Below are positions 25,950 to 34,112 of a stretch of DNA of 64,000 nucleotides, piece by piece. The stretch's first letter is position 1. Every line of letters starts with the position of its first letter. The notes under the pieces are model-generated. The model did no database searches, was not told where the DNA came from, and saw nothing but the letters and a program-made list of their open reading frames with translations. The translations under genes and the position numbers were made by a program. Source of the DNA: Alphaproteobacteria bacterium (lineage in GTDB: Bacteria; Pseudomonadota; Alphaproteobacteria; Micavibrionales; UBA2020); NCBI GenBank assembly GCA_025934695.1, contig JAICWS010000004.1:312802-376801 (forward strand), in the 5' to 3' direction.

Positions 25950-27968
25950 ATGTCAGGGAAAGGTCACGCATTCTTTTTATTTGCTGCTACGCTGCTGGCC
26001 ATTCCGGCAAGCGCGAAGGCACAGGCGCTTTCCGCCGATGCCCTCATGAATATGCCGCTCGAAAAGCTGATGAACGTGAACGTAGAGGTCACGAGCGCAT
26101 CGAAATACGCGCAGAAGTCCAGTGAAGCGCCTTCCGCGGTCGAGGTCGTCACCGCCCAGGACATCCGCACGTACGGTTATCGCACGCTGGGGGAAGCGCT
26201 CAATGGGTTGCACGGGCTCTATGCCAGCAGCGACCGGAACTACAATTATCTCGGCGTGCGCGGCTTCCTGCGTCCCGGCGATTACAATTCGCGCATCCTC
26301 GTCATGATTGACGGACGCCGCATGAACGATAACATTTACGACGGCGCGAATACGGGCCAGGAATTCCTGCTCGACATGGATCTGGTCGATCATATCGAAT
26401 TCATTCCGGGCCCCGGTTCCTCCATCTACGGCGCGAACGCGATGGAAGGCGTCATCAACGTCATCAGCAAGAAGGGCAGCGACATCAACGGCACGCAGCT
26501 CGAAGGCGGCGTCGGCAGTTTTGCGACAAATCAGGCGCGCGCGACCTACGGCAAGGAACTCGCCAACGGTGCGGATGTCCTGCTGTCGGCCTCGCAATAC
26601 CAGAGCGACGGACCGCCGAACCTGTTTTACCCGGCATTCGGCGGGACCGCGCATGACGAGGACCAGGAGATCTCGCGTCGTCTGTTCGGCAAGGGGCAAT
26701 ATGGCGACTGGACCTTCGAAAGCGGTTATGTCGATCGCTTCAAACAGGTGCCCATCGCCTCGTTTGGCTCCATCTTCGGCGATCCAGGCGAGCATACGGT
26801 CGACCAAATGGGCTATGTCGAGACGCGGTATGACAAGCGTCTGAACGACAAGACCGAAGTGCAGGCGAATGTTTTCTGGCAGCAGTATTATTACGACGCC
26901 AACTTCCCCTATGACGCGAATAACGGCATTCCGCCGGTTGACCGCATCGTGAATTTCGACGCGGTCGATGGGCGGTGGGGCGGCTTCGAGACGAACCTCG
27001 TCACCAGCGCTTTCGACCGGCAAAAGGTCGTGATGGGCTTCGAGTACCAATACGACGCCCGCCAGCGCGTCTATAACTACGACCTTCCTCCGAATTTCAC
27101 GCTGTACCAGGACCATGACCGCATGGGCAGCCGCGCCGGTCTCTATGCGCAGGACGACTACAAGCTGCGTGACAATGTGACTTTGAGCGCCGGCGGCCGC
27201 CTCGACGAAAATCACATGATCGACGGCATCCAGTTCAACCCGCGTCTTGCGGTCATCTGGGACCCGACGCAGGATACGACCCTCAAGGCGCTCTATGGAT
27301 CCGCTTTCCGCGCGCCGAACGTTTACGAGCGCGACCTCGCGACCGACGGCAATGCGGCGAACCCGGACAACCAGGAAGAACATTTGCGGACAGTCGAGAC
27401 CGAGGCCGAATGGCGGCCTTCATCCGGAACGAAACTGACGGGGTCGCTATTCTACAATGACTTTTCGCAGGTCCTCAGCCAGGATCCGGTGACGCTGAAG
27501 TTCGTCAATACCGGCAATTACCGTGCCTACGGCTACGATCTCGGTGCGGAAAAGCACTGGCCCGGCGGCCGCAGCGTAAAGGCTTCCTTCGAACACACGA
27601 TCTTAAGCGACCTCAGCAGCGGCGCGGCGGTCTGGGCCCCCGACTCGCCCAAAAATGTCGGCAAGCTGCAGTTCGCGCAACCGTTGTTCGGCGACAAGGT
27701 GAAGCTGGGTGTCGAGGATGTTTTCGTCGACGCGCGCAGGACGCTGCAGTCCGGCACGGCCGCCTATTACGATCTTCTCAATGCGACATTGACCTCGCGC
27801 AACATATGGCACGGGGCCGAGGCATCGTTCAGCGTGTATAATCTGCTCAATTCCCATCCCCAGATGGTGGGCGGCGCGGGAGCGGCCCCCAGTGCCGACC
27901 AGATCCAGCAAAACGTGATCCCCATGAACGGCCGGAATGTGCTGTTGAAGCTGCAATATACATTCTGA
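25950..27968 (+). CDS. TonB-dependent outer membrane receptor (copy 2)
   Basis: A 672-residue paralog of the preceding receptor, closely alike across plug and barrel ('SALMNMPLEKLM'-type start of the mature protein, PSAVEVVTAQDI, GVRGFLRPGDYNSRIL, IEFIPGPGSSIYGANAMEGVINVIS, ending QYTF). The signal peptide ends near AKA at about residue 25 from the ATG at 25950. That ATG directly follows GGGCGGGGT; an in-frame GTG at 25935 is an alternative. The pair looks like a tandem duplication. Most differences lie in the middle of the barrel (for example a shortened loop after NLFYP), which could alter ligand choice. Confidence 0.92.
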   Translation: MSGKGHAFFLFAATLLAIPASAKAQALSADALMNMPLEKLMNVNVEVTSASKYAQKSSEAPSAVEVVTAQDIRTYGYRTLGEALNGLHGLYASSDRNYNYLGVRGFLRPGDYNSRILVMIDGRRMNDNIYDGANTGQEFLLDMDLVDHIEFIPGPGSSIYGANAMEGVINVISKKGSDINGTQLEGGVGSFATNQARATYGKELANGADVLLSASQYQSDGPPNLFYPAFGGTAHDEDQEISRRLFGKGQYGDWTFESGYVDRFKQVPIASFGSIFGDPGEHTVDQMGYVETRYDKRLNDKTEVQANVFWQQYYYDANFPYDANNGIPPVDRIVNFDAVDGRWGGFETNLVTSAFDRQKVVMGFEYQYDARQRVYNYDLPPNFTLYQDHDRMGSRAGLYAQDDYKLRDNVTLSAGGRLDENHMIDGIQFNPRLAVIWDPTQDTTLKALYGSAFRAPNVYERDLATDGNAANPDNQEEHLRTVETEAEWRPSSGTKLTGSLFYNDFSQVLSQDPVTLKFVNTGNYRAYGYDLGAEKHWPGGRSVKASFEHTILSDLSSGAAVWAPDSPKNVGKLQFAQPLFGDKVKLGVEDVFVDARRTLQSGTAAYYDLLNATLTSRNIWHGAEASFSVYNLLNSHPQMVGGAGAAPSADQIQQNVIPMNGRNVLLKLQYTF

Positions 27969-27981
27969 TACTCTAAGCCCC

Positions 27982-28722
27982 ATGAGCGCCGCATCCCTTG
28001 ACGATCTGATCAAAGGTCTGAAGCCCTCAGCCGAGGTGCTGGACTACGGCTGTTTCGGCTGGTATTTGCACGCCCACGCCAACAGCCTCGGCCGCGCCGA
28101 CCTCAAGCACAGCGGCGCCGATATCCGCCGGCCGCCGAGCCTGCCGCCGGGCGCGACCTTCTACGAAACGCATGACAATGTCATCGTCTGCGACAGCGAC
28201 AAATACGATCTCGTCGTCGCGTCTCACGTATTGGAGCATGTTCACGAACCCGTCTCCCTGTTCGGCGAGCTCGTCCGTGTCTGCAAGCCGGGCGGAAAGA
28301 TTTTCATCGAAACGCCTTCCGATCGTTCCGTAAATGTGCCGTCGTCGTCCGATCCCGAAGATCATGCGGTGCTGAATTTCTGGGACGATCCGACTCATGT
28401 CCGGCCCTGGACGCCGGCGGCGCTGTACCGTCTCGCGATTTCTTATGGTTGCCGTCCCGTGCGTTGCGGCTATGTGACGCCGCGCTGCGGCGTACTCCTC
28501 GCGCGGCTGCGCCTCGCCTTGTGCAAAGCCCTCTTCAAGGGTAACGGCGATCTTCTGACGGGCGACACCTGGTGGGCGAATGAATGGGTCTGCCGCGCCG
28601 TCGTCGAAAAGCCGGTTGACGTGGCAGGGAAGCCGGAATACCGCTATATATCGTTAAAGGGAGTTCCGCGCGGCGTGGACAATGCGCTCGAGCTTTACCG
28701 CCAACTCAAGGGAATGGCATGA
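27982..28722 (+). CDS. SAM-dependent methyltransferase (class I)
   Basis: A 246-residue protein of the Methyltransf_11/23 type. '[13 protein letters not shown]' (about 18-30) is motif I, with the usual GxG reduced to GCFGW; '[16 protein letters not shown]' matches the post-motif II signature of this class and '[14 protein letters not shown]' follows. The substrate is unknown. HMG-CoA lyase overlaps its stop by four bases (ATGA), so the two are translationally coupled although no metabolic link is evident. It begins 13 bases after the TonB receptor stop. Confidence 0.85.
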   Translation: MSAASLDDLIKGLKPSAEVLDYGCFGWYLHAHANSLGRADLKHSGADIRRPPSLPPGATFYETHDNVIVCDSDKYDLVVASHVLEHVHEPVSLFGELVRVCKPGGKIFIETPSDRSVNVPSSSDPEDHAVLNFWDDPTHVRPWTPAALYRLAISYGCRPVRCGYVTPRCGVLLARLRLALCKALFKGNGDLLTGDTWWANEWVCRAVVEKPVDVAGKPEYRYISLKGVPRGVDNALELYRQLKGMA

Positions 28723-29627
28723 CGGCTTATCCGAAAAAAGTGCGCCTCGTCGAAGTCGGCCCGCGCGACGGGCTGCAGAACGAAAAGTCGACCGTTTCCG
28801 TCGACACCAAGGTGGCGCTGATCGACAAGCTTTCCGCAGCCGGGCTACAGAGCATTGAAGCCGGCGCTTTCGTCTCGCCCAAGTGGGTCCCGCAGATGGC
28901 GGATACCGACAAGGTCTATGCGGCGATCCAGAAGAAGCCGGGCGTCAGCTATCCGGTGCTCGTGCCGAACGCCAAGGGCATGGAGGCCGCGGTCGCCGCC
29001 GGCGTAAAAGAAATCGCGGTCTTCGCCGCCGCCTCGGAAAGTTTCAGCCAGAAGAACATCAATTGCTCGATCGCCGAAAGCATCGAGCGTTTCCGTCCCG
29101 TGATGGATGAGGCGAAAAAACATGGCATCAAGGTGCGCGGCTATGTTTCCTGCGTTCTCGGCTGCCCTTATGAAGGTGACATCAAGCACGAAGCCGTCGT
29201 GAAAGTCGCCAAGGCGCTTCATAGCATGGGCTGCTACGAAATTTCGCTGGGCGATACCATCGGCACCGGCACGCCGGAGAAAACGCGTGCGCTGCTGCAG
29301 GCCGTGAAGAAAGAAGTTCCGGTAACGGCCCTCGCCGTGCATTTCCACGACACCTACGGGCAGGCGCTGGCCAATATCCTCATTGCGCTCGAAGAAGGCG
29401 TGTCGGTCGTCGACAGCGCCGCAGGCGGCCTCGGCGGTTGCCCCTATGCGAAGGGCGCGACCGGCAACGTCGCGACCGAAGACGTTCTTTATATGCTGAA
29501 CGGCATGGGCATCGATACCGGCGTCAGTCTCGACAAAGTGGCGGAGGCGGGTCGATTTATTGCCGATGCGCTCAATCGTCCGCTGGTCTCGAAGGTGGGG
29601 CAGGTATACAGGAACAAAACAGGCTAA
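28719..29627 (+). CDS. mvaB: Hydroxymethylglutaryl-CoA lyase
   Basis: A 302-residue protein matching HMG-CoA lyase in length and signatures. '[15 protein letters not shown]' carries catalytic R and metal D, followed by '[18 protein letters not shown]', '[15 protein letters not shown]', '[10 protein letters not shown]', '[13 protein letters not shown]' with metal His, and the active-site '[22 protein letters not shown]' (quoted in part as GLGGCPYA with catalytic Cys). It splits HMG-CoA to acetyl-CoA and acetoacetate, the last step of leucine degradation, and so completes the pathway of mccB, liuC and mccA. Its start overlaps the methyltransferase stop. Confidence 0.95.
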   Translation: MTAYPKKVRLVEVGPRDGLQNEKSTVSVDTKVALIDKLSAAGLQSIEAGAFVSPKWVPQMADTDKVYAAIQKKPGVSYPVLVPNAKGMEAAVAAGVKEIAVFAAASESFSQKNINCSIAESIERFRPVMDEAKKHGIKVRGYVSCVLGCPYEGDIKHEAVVKVAKALHSMGCYEISLGDTIGTGTPEKTRALLQAVKKEVPVTALAVHFHDTYGQALANILIALEEGVSVVDSAAGGLGGCPYAKGATGNVATEDVLYMLNGMGIDTGVSLDKVAEAGRFIADALNRPLVSKVGQVYRNKTG

Positions 29628-29655
29628 GCTTGGCCTTCCTTGAGCATCCTGTTTT
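29616..29655 (+). terminator. Possible terminator after HMG-CoA lyase
   Basis: AAAACAGG (29616-29623) pairs with CCTGTTTT (29648-29655), with further partial pairing inside. The stem includes the stop codon of mvaB. Confidence 0.4.
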
Positions 29656-29661
29656 CCGCTG

Positions 29662-29690
29662 TTGACACAATCTATAATTTGTCATAATAT
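29662..29690 (+). promoter_or_regulatory. Predicted promoter of the first small-paralog cluster
   Basis: Perfect TTGACA (29662-29667), 17-base spacer, TAATAT (29685-29690). The bases 29676-29691 are identical to 11173-11188. Confidence 0.6.
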
Positions 29691-29724
29691 AGCGCCGATC
29701 ATTATGGATGCGCGAGGAGCCGTC

Positions 29725-30036
29725 ATGCCAACCAAATCACTCGGCGAAATGAAAGACAAACTGTACGAAGCCTTCGACAAGGCTCTGGTCGCCTATAGCG
29801 ACATCACGACTTCCAGCGACGGGAAGATGATCGAGAAGACGGCGTCGCGGTCGCAGGCCTTGGGCGCGGCGGCGCAGGTCGCGCAGGCACTCGTATCCGT
29901 CGAGCATGAAATCATGGTGCAGGACGTCGTCAAGGAAGCGCGCGAAAGGGGCGACAATATCGCCGTCGAGATCGCGGGTGGATTGAGCAACAGCATGGCG
30001 CCCATGAGCGCCCTCAAGTTCAAACCCAAGGATTGA
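29725..30036 (+). CDS. Small paralog family, member 1
   Basis: A 103-residue protein, one of five related small proteins (29725, 30039, 31733, 31953, 32204). The shared pattern is an N-terminal helix like 'DL..lK..L[WY]..F..A', a variable polar middle, then a helix like 'A.LAQAIV.VErE'. Here 'MKDKLYEAFDKAL' (about 9-21) and 'AAAQVAQALVSVEHEI' (about 47-62), with an extra C-terminal extension of about 35 residues. GAGGAG precedes the ATG at 29725, so the upstream part of the open frame is not used. No known family was recognised. Confidence 0.78.
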   Translation: MPTKSLGEMKDKLYEAFDKALVAYSDITTSSDGKMIEKTASRSQALGAAAQVAQALVSVEHEIMVQDVVKEARERGDNIAVEIAGGLSNSMAPMSALKFKPKD

Positions 30037-30038
30037 CG

Positions 30039-30338
30039 ATGGAACGCGACCTCAAGGAACTGGAAGATTTCCTCTGGGCCGAATTCGATGCCGCCAAGGC
30101 GCGGCATCCCAAGTTTACCGGAGGCGACGACGCTTCATGGTCGCGCGCAAGCCAGCCCGGCAATTTCGCCATCGAAAACCGCACCGCGATGGCCGAATTG
30201 GCGCAAGCCATCGTGGCCGTGCGCCGCGAACGCCGGGTCGAAAAACTGGCGGAAGATCAGCAGAAAATCGAGGACGAGATCGAAAACGGCATGCGCCGCA
30301 GCGTTGTCGTGGGCAAGCCGCTGAAAATCAAGCCGTAG
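30039..30338 (+). CDS. Small paralog family, member 2
   Basis: A 99-residue protein: 'RDLKELEDFLWAEFDAA' (3-19), a polar middle with 'NFAIENR', then 'AELAQAIVAVRRERRVEKL' and a charged tail. The middle 'PGNFAIENR' matches 'PSNFAIAGR' in member 4, which ties the two clusters together. The ATG at 30039 follows the stop of member 1 by two bases, with AAGGATTG upstream, so they are cotranscribed. It converges with the MFS gene, whose stop is two bases from its own. Confidence 0.78.
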   Translation: MERDLKELEDFLWAEFDAAKARHPKFTGGDDASWSRASQPGNFAIENRTAMAELAQAIVAVRRERRVEKLAEDQQKIEDEIENGMRRSVVVGKPLKIKP

Positions 30339-30340
30339 CT

Positions 30341-31579
30341 TTAAGCTGCAGGAGCAGGTGTCGGCGCGGGGGCCGGCATCACGGCGCGCGCGACGGCCAT
30401 CGAGGCCAGCAGCATGAAGCAGGCCAGATACCAAGGCGCGCCCGGTACGTTCGCCGTATTGCCGGCGAAAGCCGCATAGACGCCCGAGAAAATTCCCGGG
30501 CCCGCCAGCATCGCGATGCTGCGCAACGATCCCAGTGCACCTTGCAACTCGCCCTGACGCCGCTCATCGACCAGCTGCGTCATCATCGTTTGCGCGGGAG
30601 GACCTGCCAAGCCCCACAGCGAGTTGACGGGGATGGCCAGCAGGAATATCCAGCCCGCGCCGGCCCAGCCGAACAGTGCGAAACCCATGGCGCCCAGCGC
30701 CAGGCCCAGCATCAGCGACAGGCGCTCGCCCAGCTTCTTCACGACAGGTCCGACGACGCCGGCCGAGATGACGATAGAGGAAATGCCGACGACAGCGAGC
30801 GCCGTGCCGATGGCGCCCTGATTCCAGCCATAGCGGTTCATCACGTAGAGCACGAAAACGGTCGGATAGACTTCATGCGCGATATAGCCGATGAAGTTGA
30901 TGGAGGCGAGGCCCATCAGCGCCGGCTGCGACTTCAGCATGCCGAGCGCGCTGACCGGATGCGCCGTCTTGAATTGGAACTTCGCCTGGCGCTTTTCAGG
31001 GCCAAGAGATTCCGGCAGCACCAGCCAGCCGTAGAGCGCGTTCAACAGGCTGCAACCGGCCGCCAGCCAGAAGGGCAGGCGCGGATCGATCTGGCCCAGC
31101 CAGCCGCCGAGCGCCGGGCCCAGGATGAATCCCACGCCGAAGGCGGAGCTGATCATGCCGAATGCGCGCGAGCGGTTTTCGGCTGGTGTGACGTCACTGA
31201 TATAAGCGTTTGCCGCCGTGATACTCGCCGAGGTAATCCCGGACAACAGGCGGCCGATAAGCAGCCACCCTACGCCGGATGCTAGGGCCATGATGATATA
31301 GTCGAGCCCCAGGCCCAGGTTCGACATCAGGATGACGGGGCGGCGCCCGAAACGGTCTGAAAGCGCGCCCAGGATCGGCGAAAAAACGAACTGCATAAGC
31401 GCCCAAACGGTGCCGAAGATGCCGATGGCAATCGCCGCCTTCGAGGCGTCGCCGTTCAGGAACCCGGATACCAGTTTGGGCAGCACCGGCACGATGATGC
31501 CCAGCGCGATCATGTCGAGCAGCACCGTAATGAAGATAAAACGCAGCGCGGCGGGACGGCTGTGAAGCGTGGGGGGCAT
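30341..31579 (-). CDS. Major facilitator transporter of the TetA (DHA1) type
   Basis: A 412-residue, 12-helix inner membrane transporter. Between helices 2 and 3 it has 'GALSDRFGRRPVILMSN', the MFS motif A; helix 5 has 'FGVGFILGPALGGWLG', the antiporter motif C of drug exporters. This fits the tetracycline-type drug:H+ antiporter group, but substrate cannot be read from sequence. The ATG at 31579 has GGAGAG upstream and is preferred over the longer frame from 31621. It sits, on the opposite strand, between the two clusters of small paralogs. Confidence 0.9.
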   Translation of the reverse strand: MPPTLHSRPAALRFIFITVLLDMIALGIIVPVLPKLVSGFLNGDASKAAIAIGIFGTVWALMQFVFSPILGALSDRFGRRPVILMSNLGLGLDYIIMALASGVGWLLIGRLLSGITSASITAANAYISDVTPAENRSRAFGMISSAFGVGFILGPALGGWLGQIDPRLPFWLAAGCSLLNALYGWLVLPESLGPEKRQAKFQFKTAHPVSALGMLKSQPALMGLASINFIGYIAHEVYPTVFVLYVMNRYGWNQGAIGTALAVVGISSIVISAGVVGPVVKKLGERLSLMLGLALGAMGFALFGWAGAGWIFLLAIPVNSLWGLAGPPAQTMMTQLVDERRQGELQGALGSLRSIAMLAGPGIFSGVYAAFAGNTANVPGAPWYLACFMLLASMAVARAVMPAPAPTPAPAA

Positions 31580-31674
31580 GAAAACTCTCCGATTAGGGGT
31601 GAGGGCAGCGTAGCACGGCAAAACTCGTGGATGGAGTGCGATATTTTTTACATAAAATTATAATTACATAAGGT

Positions 31675-31703
31675 TTGACTTAGGCGGTGCGTTGCCATAA
31701 ACC
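31675..31703 (+). promoter_or_regulatory. Predicted promoter of the second small-paralog cluster
   Basis: TTGACT (31675-31680), 17-base spacer, TAAACC (31698-31703). The decamer GTTGCCATAA (31691-31700) recurs at the same distance in the promoter at 5346. Confidence 0.45.
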
Positions 31704-31732
31704 AATCGTAGTTTTATTCGGCAGGAGCACCC

Positions 31733-31942
31733 ATGGCAGACGATCTCGAAAGGCTGAAACAGCGGCTTTGGAAACAATTCAACCGGGCCTGCGACCTGGC
31801 GGAAAACCAGGACGGCGGATCGAATGAGTCGCGCGCAATGAACCGCAAGGCAGCGGGCACGCTCGGCCTTGCCATCGTCGCTGCCGAGCGCGAAACGCGC
31901 GAGCGCCAGGACGAAAAGAAAACTTTCAACATCATCAAGTAA
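31733..31942 (+). CDS. Small paralog family, member 3
   Basis: The shortest member, 69 residues: 'DDLERLKQRLWKQFNRA' (3-19), a polar middle, then 'GTLGLAIVAAERETRERQ' (about 42-59). GCAGGAG lies before the ATG. Member 4 starts ten bases after its stop. The strongly alternating charge pattern suggests two amphipathic helices that could pair as a hairpin or dimer; this is inference. Confidence 0.75.
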   Translation: MADDLERLKQRLWKQFNRACDLAENQDGGSNESRAMNRKAAGTLGLAIVAAERETRERQDEKKTFNIIK

Positions 31943-31952
31943 GGAACCGCAG

Positions 31953-32198
31953 ATGGCACGCGATCTGGACCGGCTCAAGGACGTCCTCTGGGAGCAGTTT
32001 GAGAAAGCGGTGGACCGCCAGCCGAAATACGAAGATTATTCGTCAGCCGGCAGCAGCACCCCGTCGAACTTCGCGATCGCCGGACGCCAGTCGATCGGCA
32101 CGCTTGCCCAGGCCATCGTCGACGTCGAGCGCGAGATGCGCGAAAGAGACGAGCAGGGCGGGCTCAGGCTCATCGGCAAAACAAAGCAAGGGCTGTAA
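31953..32198 (+). CDS. Small paralog family, member 4
   Basis: An 81-residue protein: 'RDLDRLKDVLWEQFEKA' (3-19), middle with 'PSNFAIAGRQ', then 'GTLAQAIVDVEREMRERD' (about 49-66). The ATG at 31953 has AAGGAACCGC upstream; the longer open frame only reads through member 3 in another phase. Member 5 begins five bases after its stop. Confidence 0.78.
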   Translation: MARDLDRLKDVLWEQFEKAVDRQPKYEDYSSAGSSTPSNFAIAGRQSIGTLAQAIVDVEREMRERDEQGGLRLIGKTKQGL

Positions 32199-32203
32199 CG
32201 GAC

Positions 32204-32452
32204 ATGGCGAGAGACCTGGAACAGGTGAAGGAAGAACTTTACGAAGCTTTCAATAAGGCGATGAAAGGGGTGCGGGAATTCAGCAGCCTCAGCTATGAAA
32301 CCACCCGCATTACCTCGACGGCAAAGGCGGTGACCGCGGCAGCCGATGCGGCCAATGCCATCGTGAATGTCGAGCGCGAGCTGGCCGAGCGGAAAAACGG
32401 CGGCCCATCACTGAAAATGCCCGGGAACCAGCCTTTTATTTCAAAAAGATGA
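32204..32452 (+). CDS. Small paralog family, member 5
   Basis: An 82-residue protein: 'RDLEQVKEELYEAFNKAMK' (3-21), middle with 'ETTRITSTA', then 'AADAANAIVNVERELAERK' (about 46-64). It ends the second cluster, and the PPK2 gene with its own promoter follows. Members 1 and 5 share the LYEAF variant of the first helix, and members 2, 3 and 4 the LW variant, which suggests two subtypes with one or more of each per cluster. Confidence 0.78.
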   Translation: MARDLEQVKEELYEAFNKAMKGVREFSSLSYETTRITSTAKAVTAAADAANAIVNVERELAERKNGGPSLKMPGNQPFISKR

Positions 32453-32468
32453 CCTTTATCAGGCGGTC

Positions 32469-32497
32469 TTGACTTATGGTATTTGGTTATGTTAAAT
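32469..32497 (+). promoter_or_regulatory. Predicted promoter of the PPK2 gene
   Basis: TTGACT (32469-32474), 17-base spacer, TTAAAT (32492-32497); the ATG follows 31 bases later. Confidence 0.4.
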
Positions 32498-32527
32498 TGC
32501 TTCAGTTTTCAAACGGGAGCACATCTC

Positions 32528-33616
32528 ATGGCCTTTTACGATAAGTTCGTCATCAAACCCGGCACCAAGGTCGATCTCGACACATTTGATCCCGACGACA
32601 CCGCTGGCTGGACCAAGGAAAAGGCGCTCGCACGCATCTCCGAAAACCACGAGCGCATGAAAGAGCTCCAGGAAGTCATGTACGCCGAGCATAAGCACAG
32701 CCTGTGCGCGATGTTCCAGGCCGTCGACGCGGCCGGCAAGGACGGCGCGGTCAACAATAACGGCAGCGTGATGAACATCGAAGGCGTGAGTGCAGTCAGC
32801 CTCAAGCAGCCTTCGAAGCGCGAGCTCGACCAGGATTTCCTGTGGCGCGTCGAGCAGGTGATGCCGCAGAAAGGCAATATCCTGTTTCTGAACCGCACGC
32901 AGGAGGAAGACGTCCTGGTCACGCGCGTCAAGCATTTGGTGTCGAAGAAAATTATCAACAAGCGCTACGGCCTCATTAATGATTTCGAAAATCGCCACAT
33001 GATCAATGGCACGACGTTCGCGAAATTCTACCTGCTGATCTCGCAGGAAGAACAGTGGAAGCGCTTTGGCGCTCGCGCGGGCGATCCCGACAAGCTCTGG
33101 AAGCTGGCCGACGGCAAGCTGAAGGAAGGCAGCGTGGACCTAGCCAAATATGCGGAGAAGCTCAAGGGACTGAAGGGCAAGAAGCTGGTCAAGACCGTGA
33201 AGAAGCTGCTCAAGAAAGCCAAGAAGAACGAAGGTGAATATGAAGGCGGGGACCTCCTTGAGACCAATTTCTGGAAGGCGCACCGCAAGGCCGCGAACAT
33301 CGCACTGACGCGCAACAGCAAGGAAGGCCGCGAATGGATCGTCGTTCCTTCCAACAACAAGTGGTTCCGCGACCTCGTCGTGTCCGAAGTCCTCAAGGAC
33401 AAGATGGAAGCGATGGAGATGAAATTCCCGCCGGCGCCGGTCAACACCGACCGGATCCTCGAGCGGCATTTCTCGGGCAAGAAGTGGAAGCACCTCCGCG
33501 ACATCTTCAACGAAGCGCGCGAAAAGGCGGCCAACGACGCCCTCAAGCGTGGAAAGCACAAGAAACCCGAGCACCAGCGCGCGCAGGCAGCCCAGGCGCA
33601 ACTCAAGCACGGTTGA
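32528..33616 (+). CDS. Divergent PPK2-family polyphosphate kinase
   Basis: A 362-residue protein of the PPK2 family, which transfers phosphate between polyphosphate and nucleotides. The Walker A loop is 'VDAAGKDGA' (66-74; usually G.DA[AS]GKDG), followed by 'KQPSKRELDQDFLWRVEQ' and the Walker B-like 'LNRTQEEDVLVTRV' (121-134; usually FNRS.YE[ED]VL). The lid region 'ISQEEQWKRFGAR' and 'WIVVPSNNKWFRDLVV' are conserved. A lysine-rich helical insertion of about 50 residues (193-245) interrupts the fold before the last helices. The ATG at 32528 has GGGAG upstream. Whether it prefers AMP, ADP or another acceptor is unknown. Confidence 0.85.
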   Translation: MAFYDKFVIKPGTKVDLDTFDPDDTAGWTKEKALARISENHERMKELQEVMYAEHKHSLCAMFQAVDAAGKDGAVNNNGSVMNIEGVSAVSLKQPSKRELDQDFLWRVEQVMPQKGNILFLNRTQEEDVLVTRVKHLVSKKIINKRYGLINDFENRHMINGTTFAKFYLLISQEEQWKRFGARAGDPDKLWKLADGKLKEGSVDLAKYAEKLKGLKGKKLVKTVKKLLKKAKKNEGEYEGGDLLETNFWKAHRKAANIALTRNSKEGREWIVVPSNNKWFRDLVVSEVLKDKMEAMEMKFPPAPVNTDRILERHFSGKKWKHLRDIFNEAREKAANDALKRGKHKKPEHQRAQAAQAQLKHG

Positions 33617-33628
33617 TCCCGCAAAAGG

Positions 33629-33667
33629 AAAGCGCGGCATAATGCTTTTGCATCACGCCGCGCTTTT
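33629..33667 (+). terminator. Terminator after the PPK2 gene
   Basis: AAAGCGCGGC pairs with GCCGCGCTTTT, with an inner ATGC-TTTT-GCAT hairpin. It may also act on the convergent gene at 33696. Confidence 0.65.
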
Positions 33668-33695
33668 AAGCCGGTGAAGGCTGAGCCTTAAAGGA

Positions 33696-33968
33696 TCAGT
33701 CGTTCACGGATTTGTTGTTCATGGAATTGGGCGTACCCATCCAGTTGTCATGGTGAGCGGGCATTGCCGACATCGCATGATGTTCCTTCATGCAATGGCC
33801 CTTCTTGTCCTTGTGACACATCATGTGATGGTGATGATGATGCATTTTGTGAGCGGCCGGCTTGGCGGGCGCGGTCGTCGTGTTGGCGTCAGCCGCGAAA
33901 GCGGAAGCGGAAACGGCCATAAATGCAGCGATAGCAACTGCGGCCAGCAGCTTGTGAGCGTATTTCAT
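33696..33968 (-). CDS. Periplasmic His/Met-rich protein
   Basis: A 90-residue product with a signal peptide (about 1-25, ending AFA) and a mature part dominated by His, Met and Lys: six His in a row at about 43-48, then MMCHKDKKGHCMKEHH. Such sequences bind soft or borderline metals such as copper or nickel; the metal here is not known. GGGGGA precedes the ATG. No metal transporter gene is adjacent. Confidence 0.8.
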   Translation of the reverse strand: MKYAHKLLAAVAIAAFMAVSASAFAADANTTTAPAKPAAHKMHHHHHHMMCHKDKKGHCMKEHHAMSAMPAHHDNWMGTPNSMNNKSVND

Positions 33969-34112
33969 GATATTCCCCCGATAAGAAGTTATGGTTTGGT
34001 TGCCGCGGACGCGGCAGATTTTGACGTGACAGCAGAAAGCCGTACACCCTTGGATACTACCATGAAAGGGTTAATTTTTTCAAAAGAAACGCCGTTTCGC
34101 CAAATTATGAAA

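Noticed and set aside
29662..32452. Small paralogs as a prophage remnant or toxin-antitoxin module
   Set aside because: No phage structural genes, integrase or attachment repeats are nearby, and no toxin fold or antitoxin DNA-binding motif can be seen in the five proteins.
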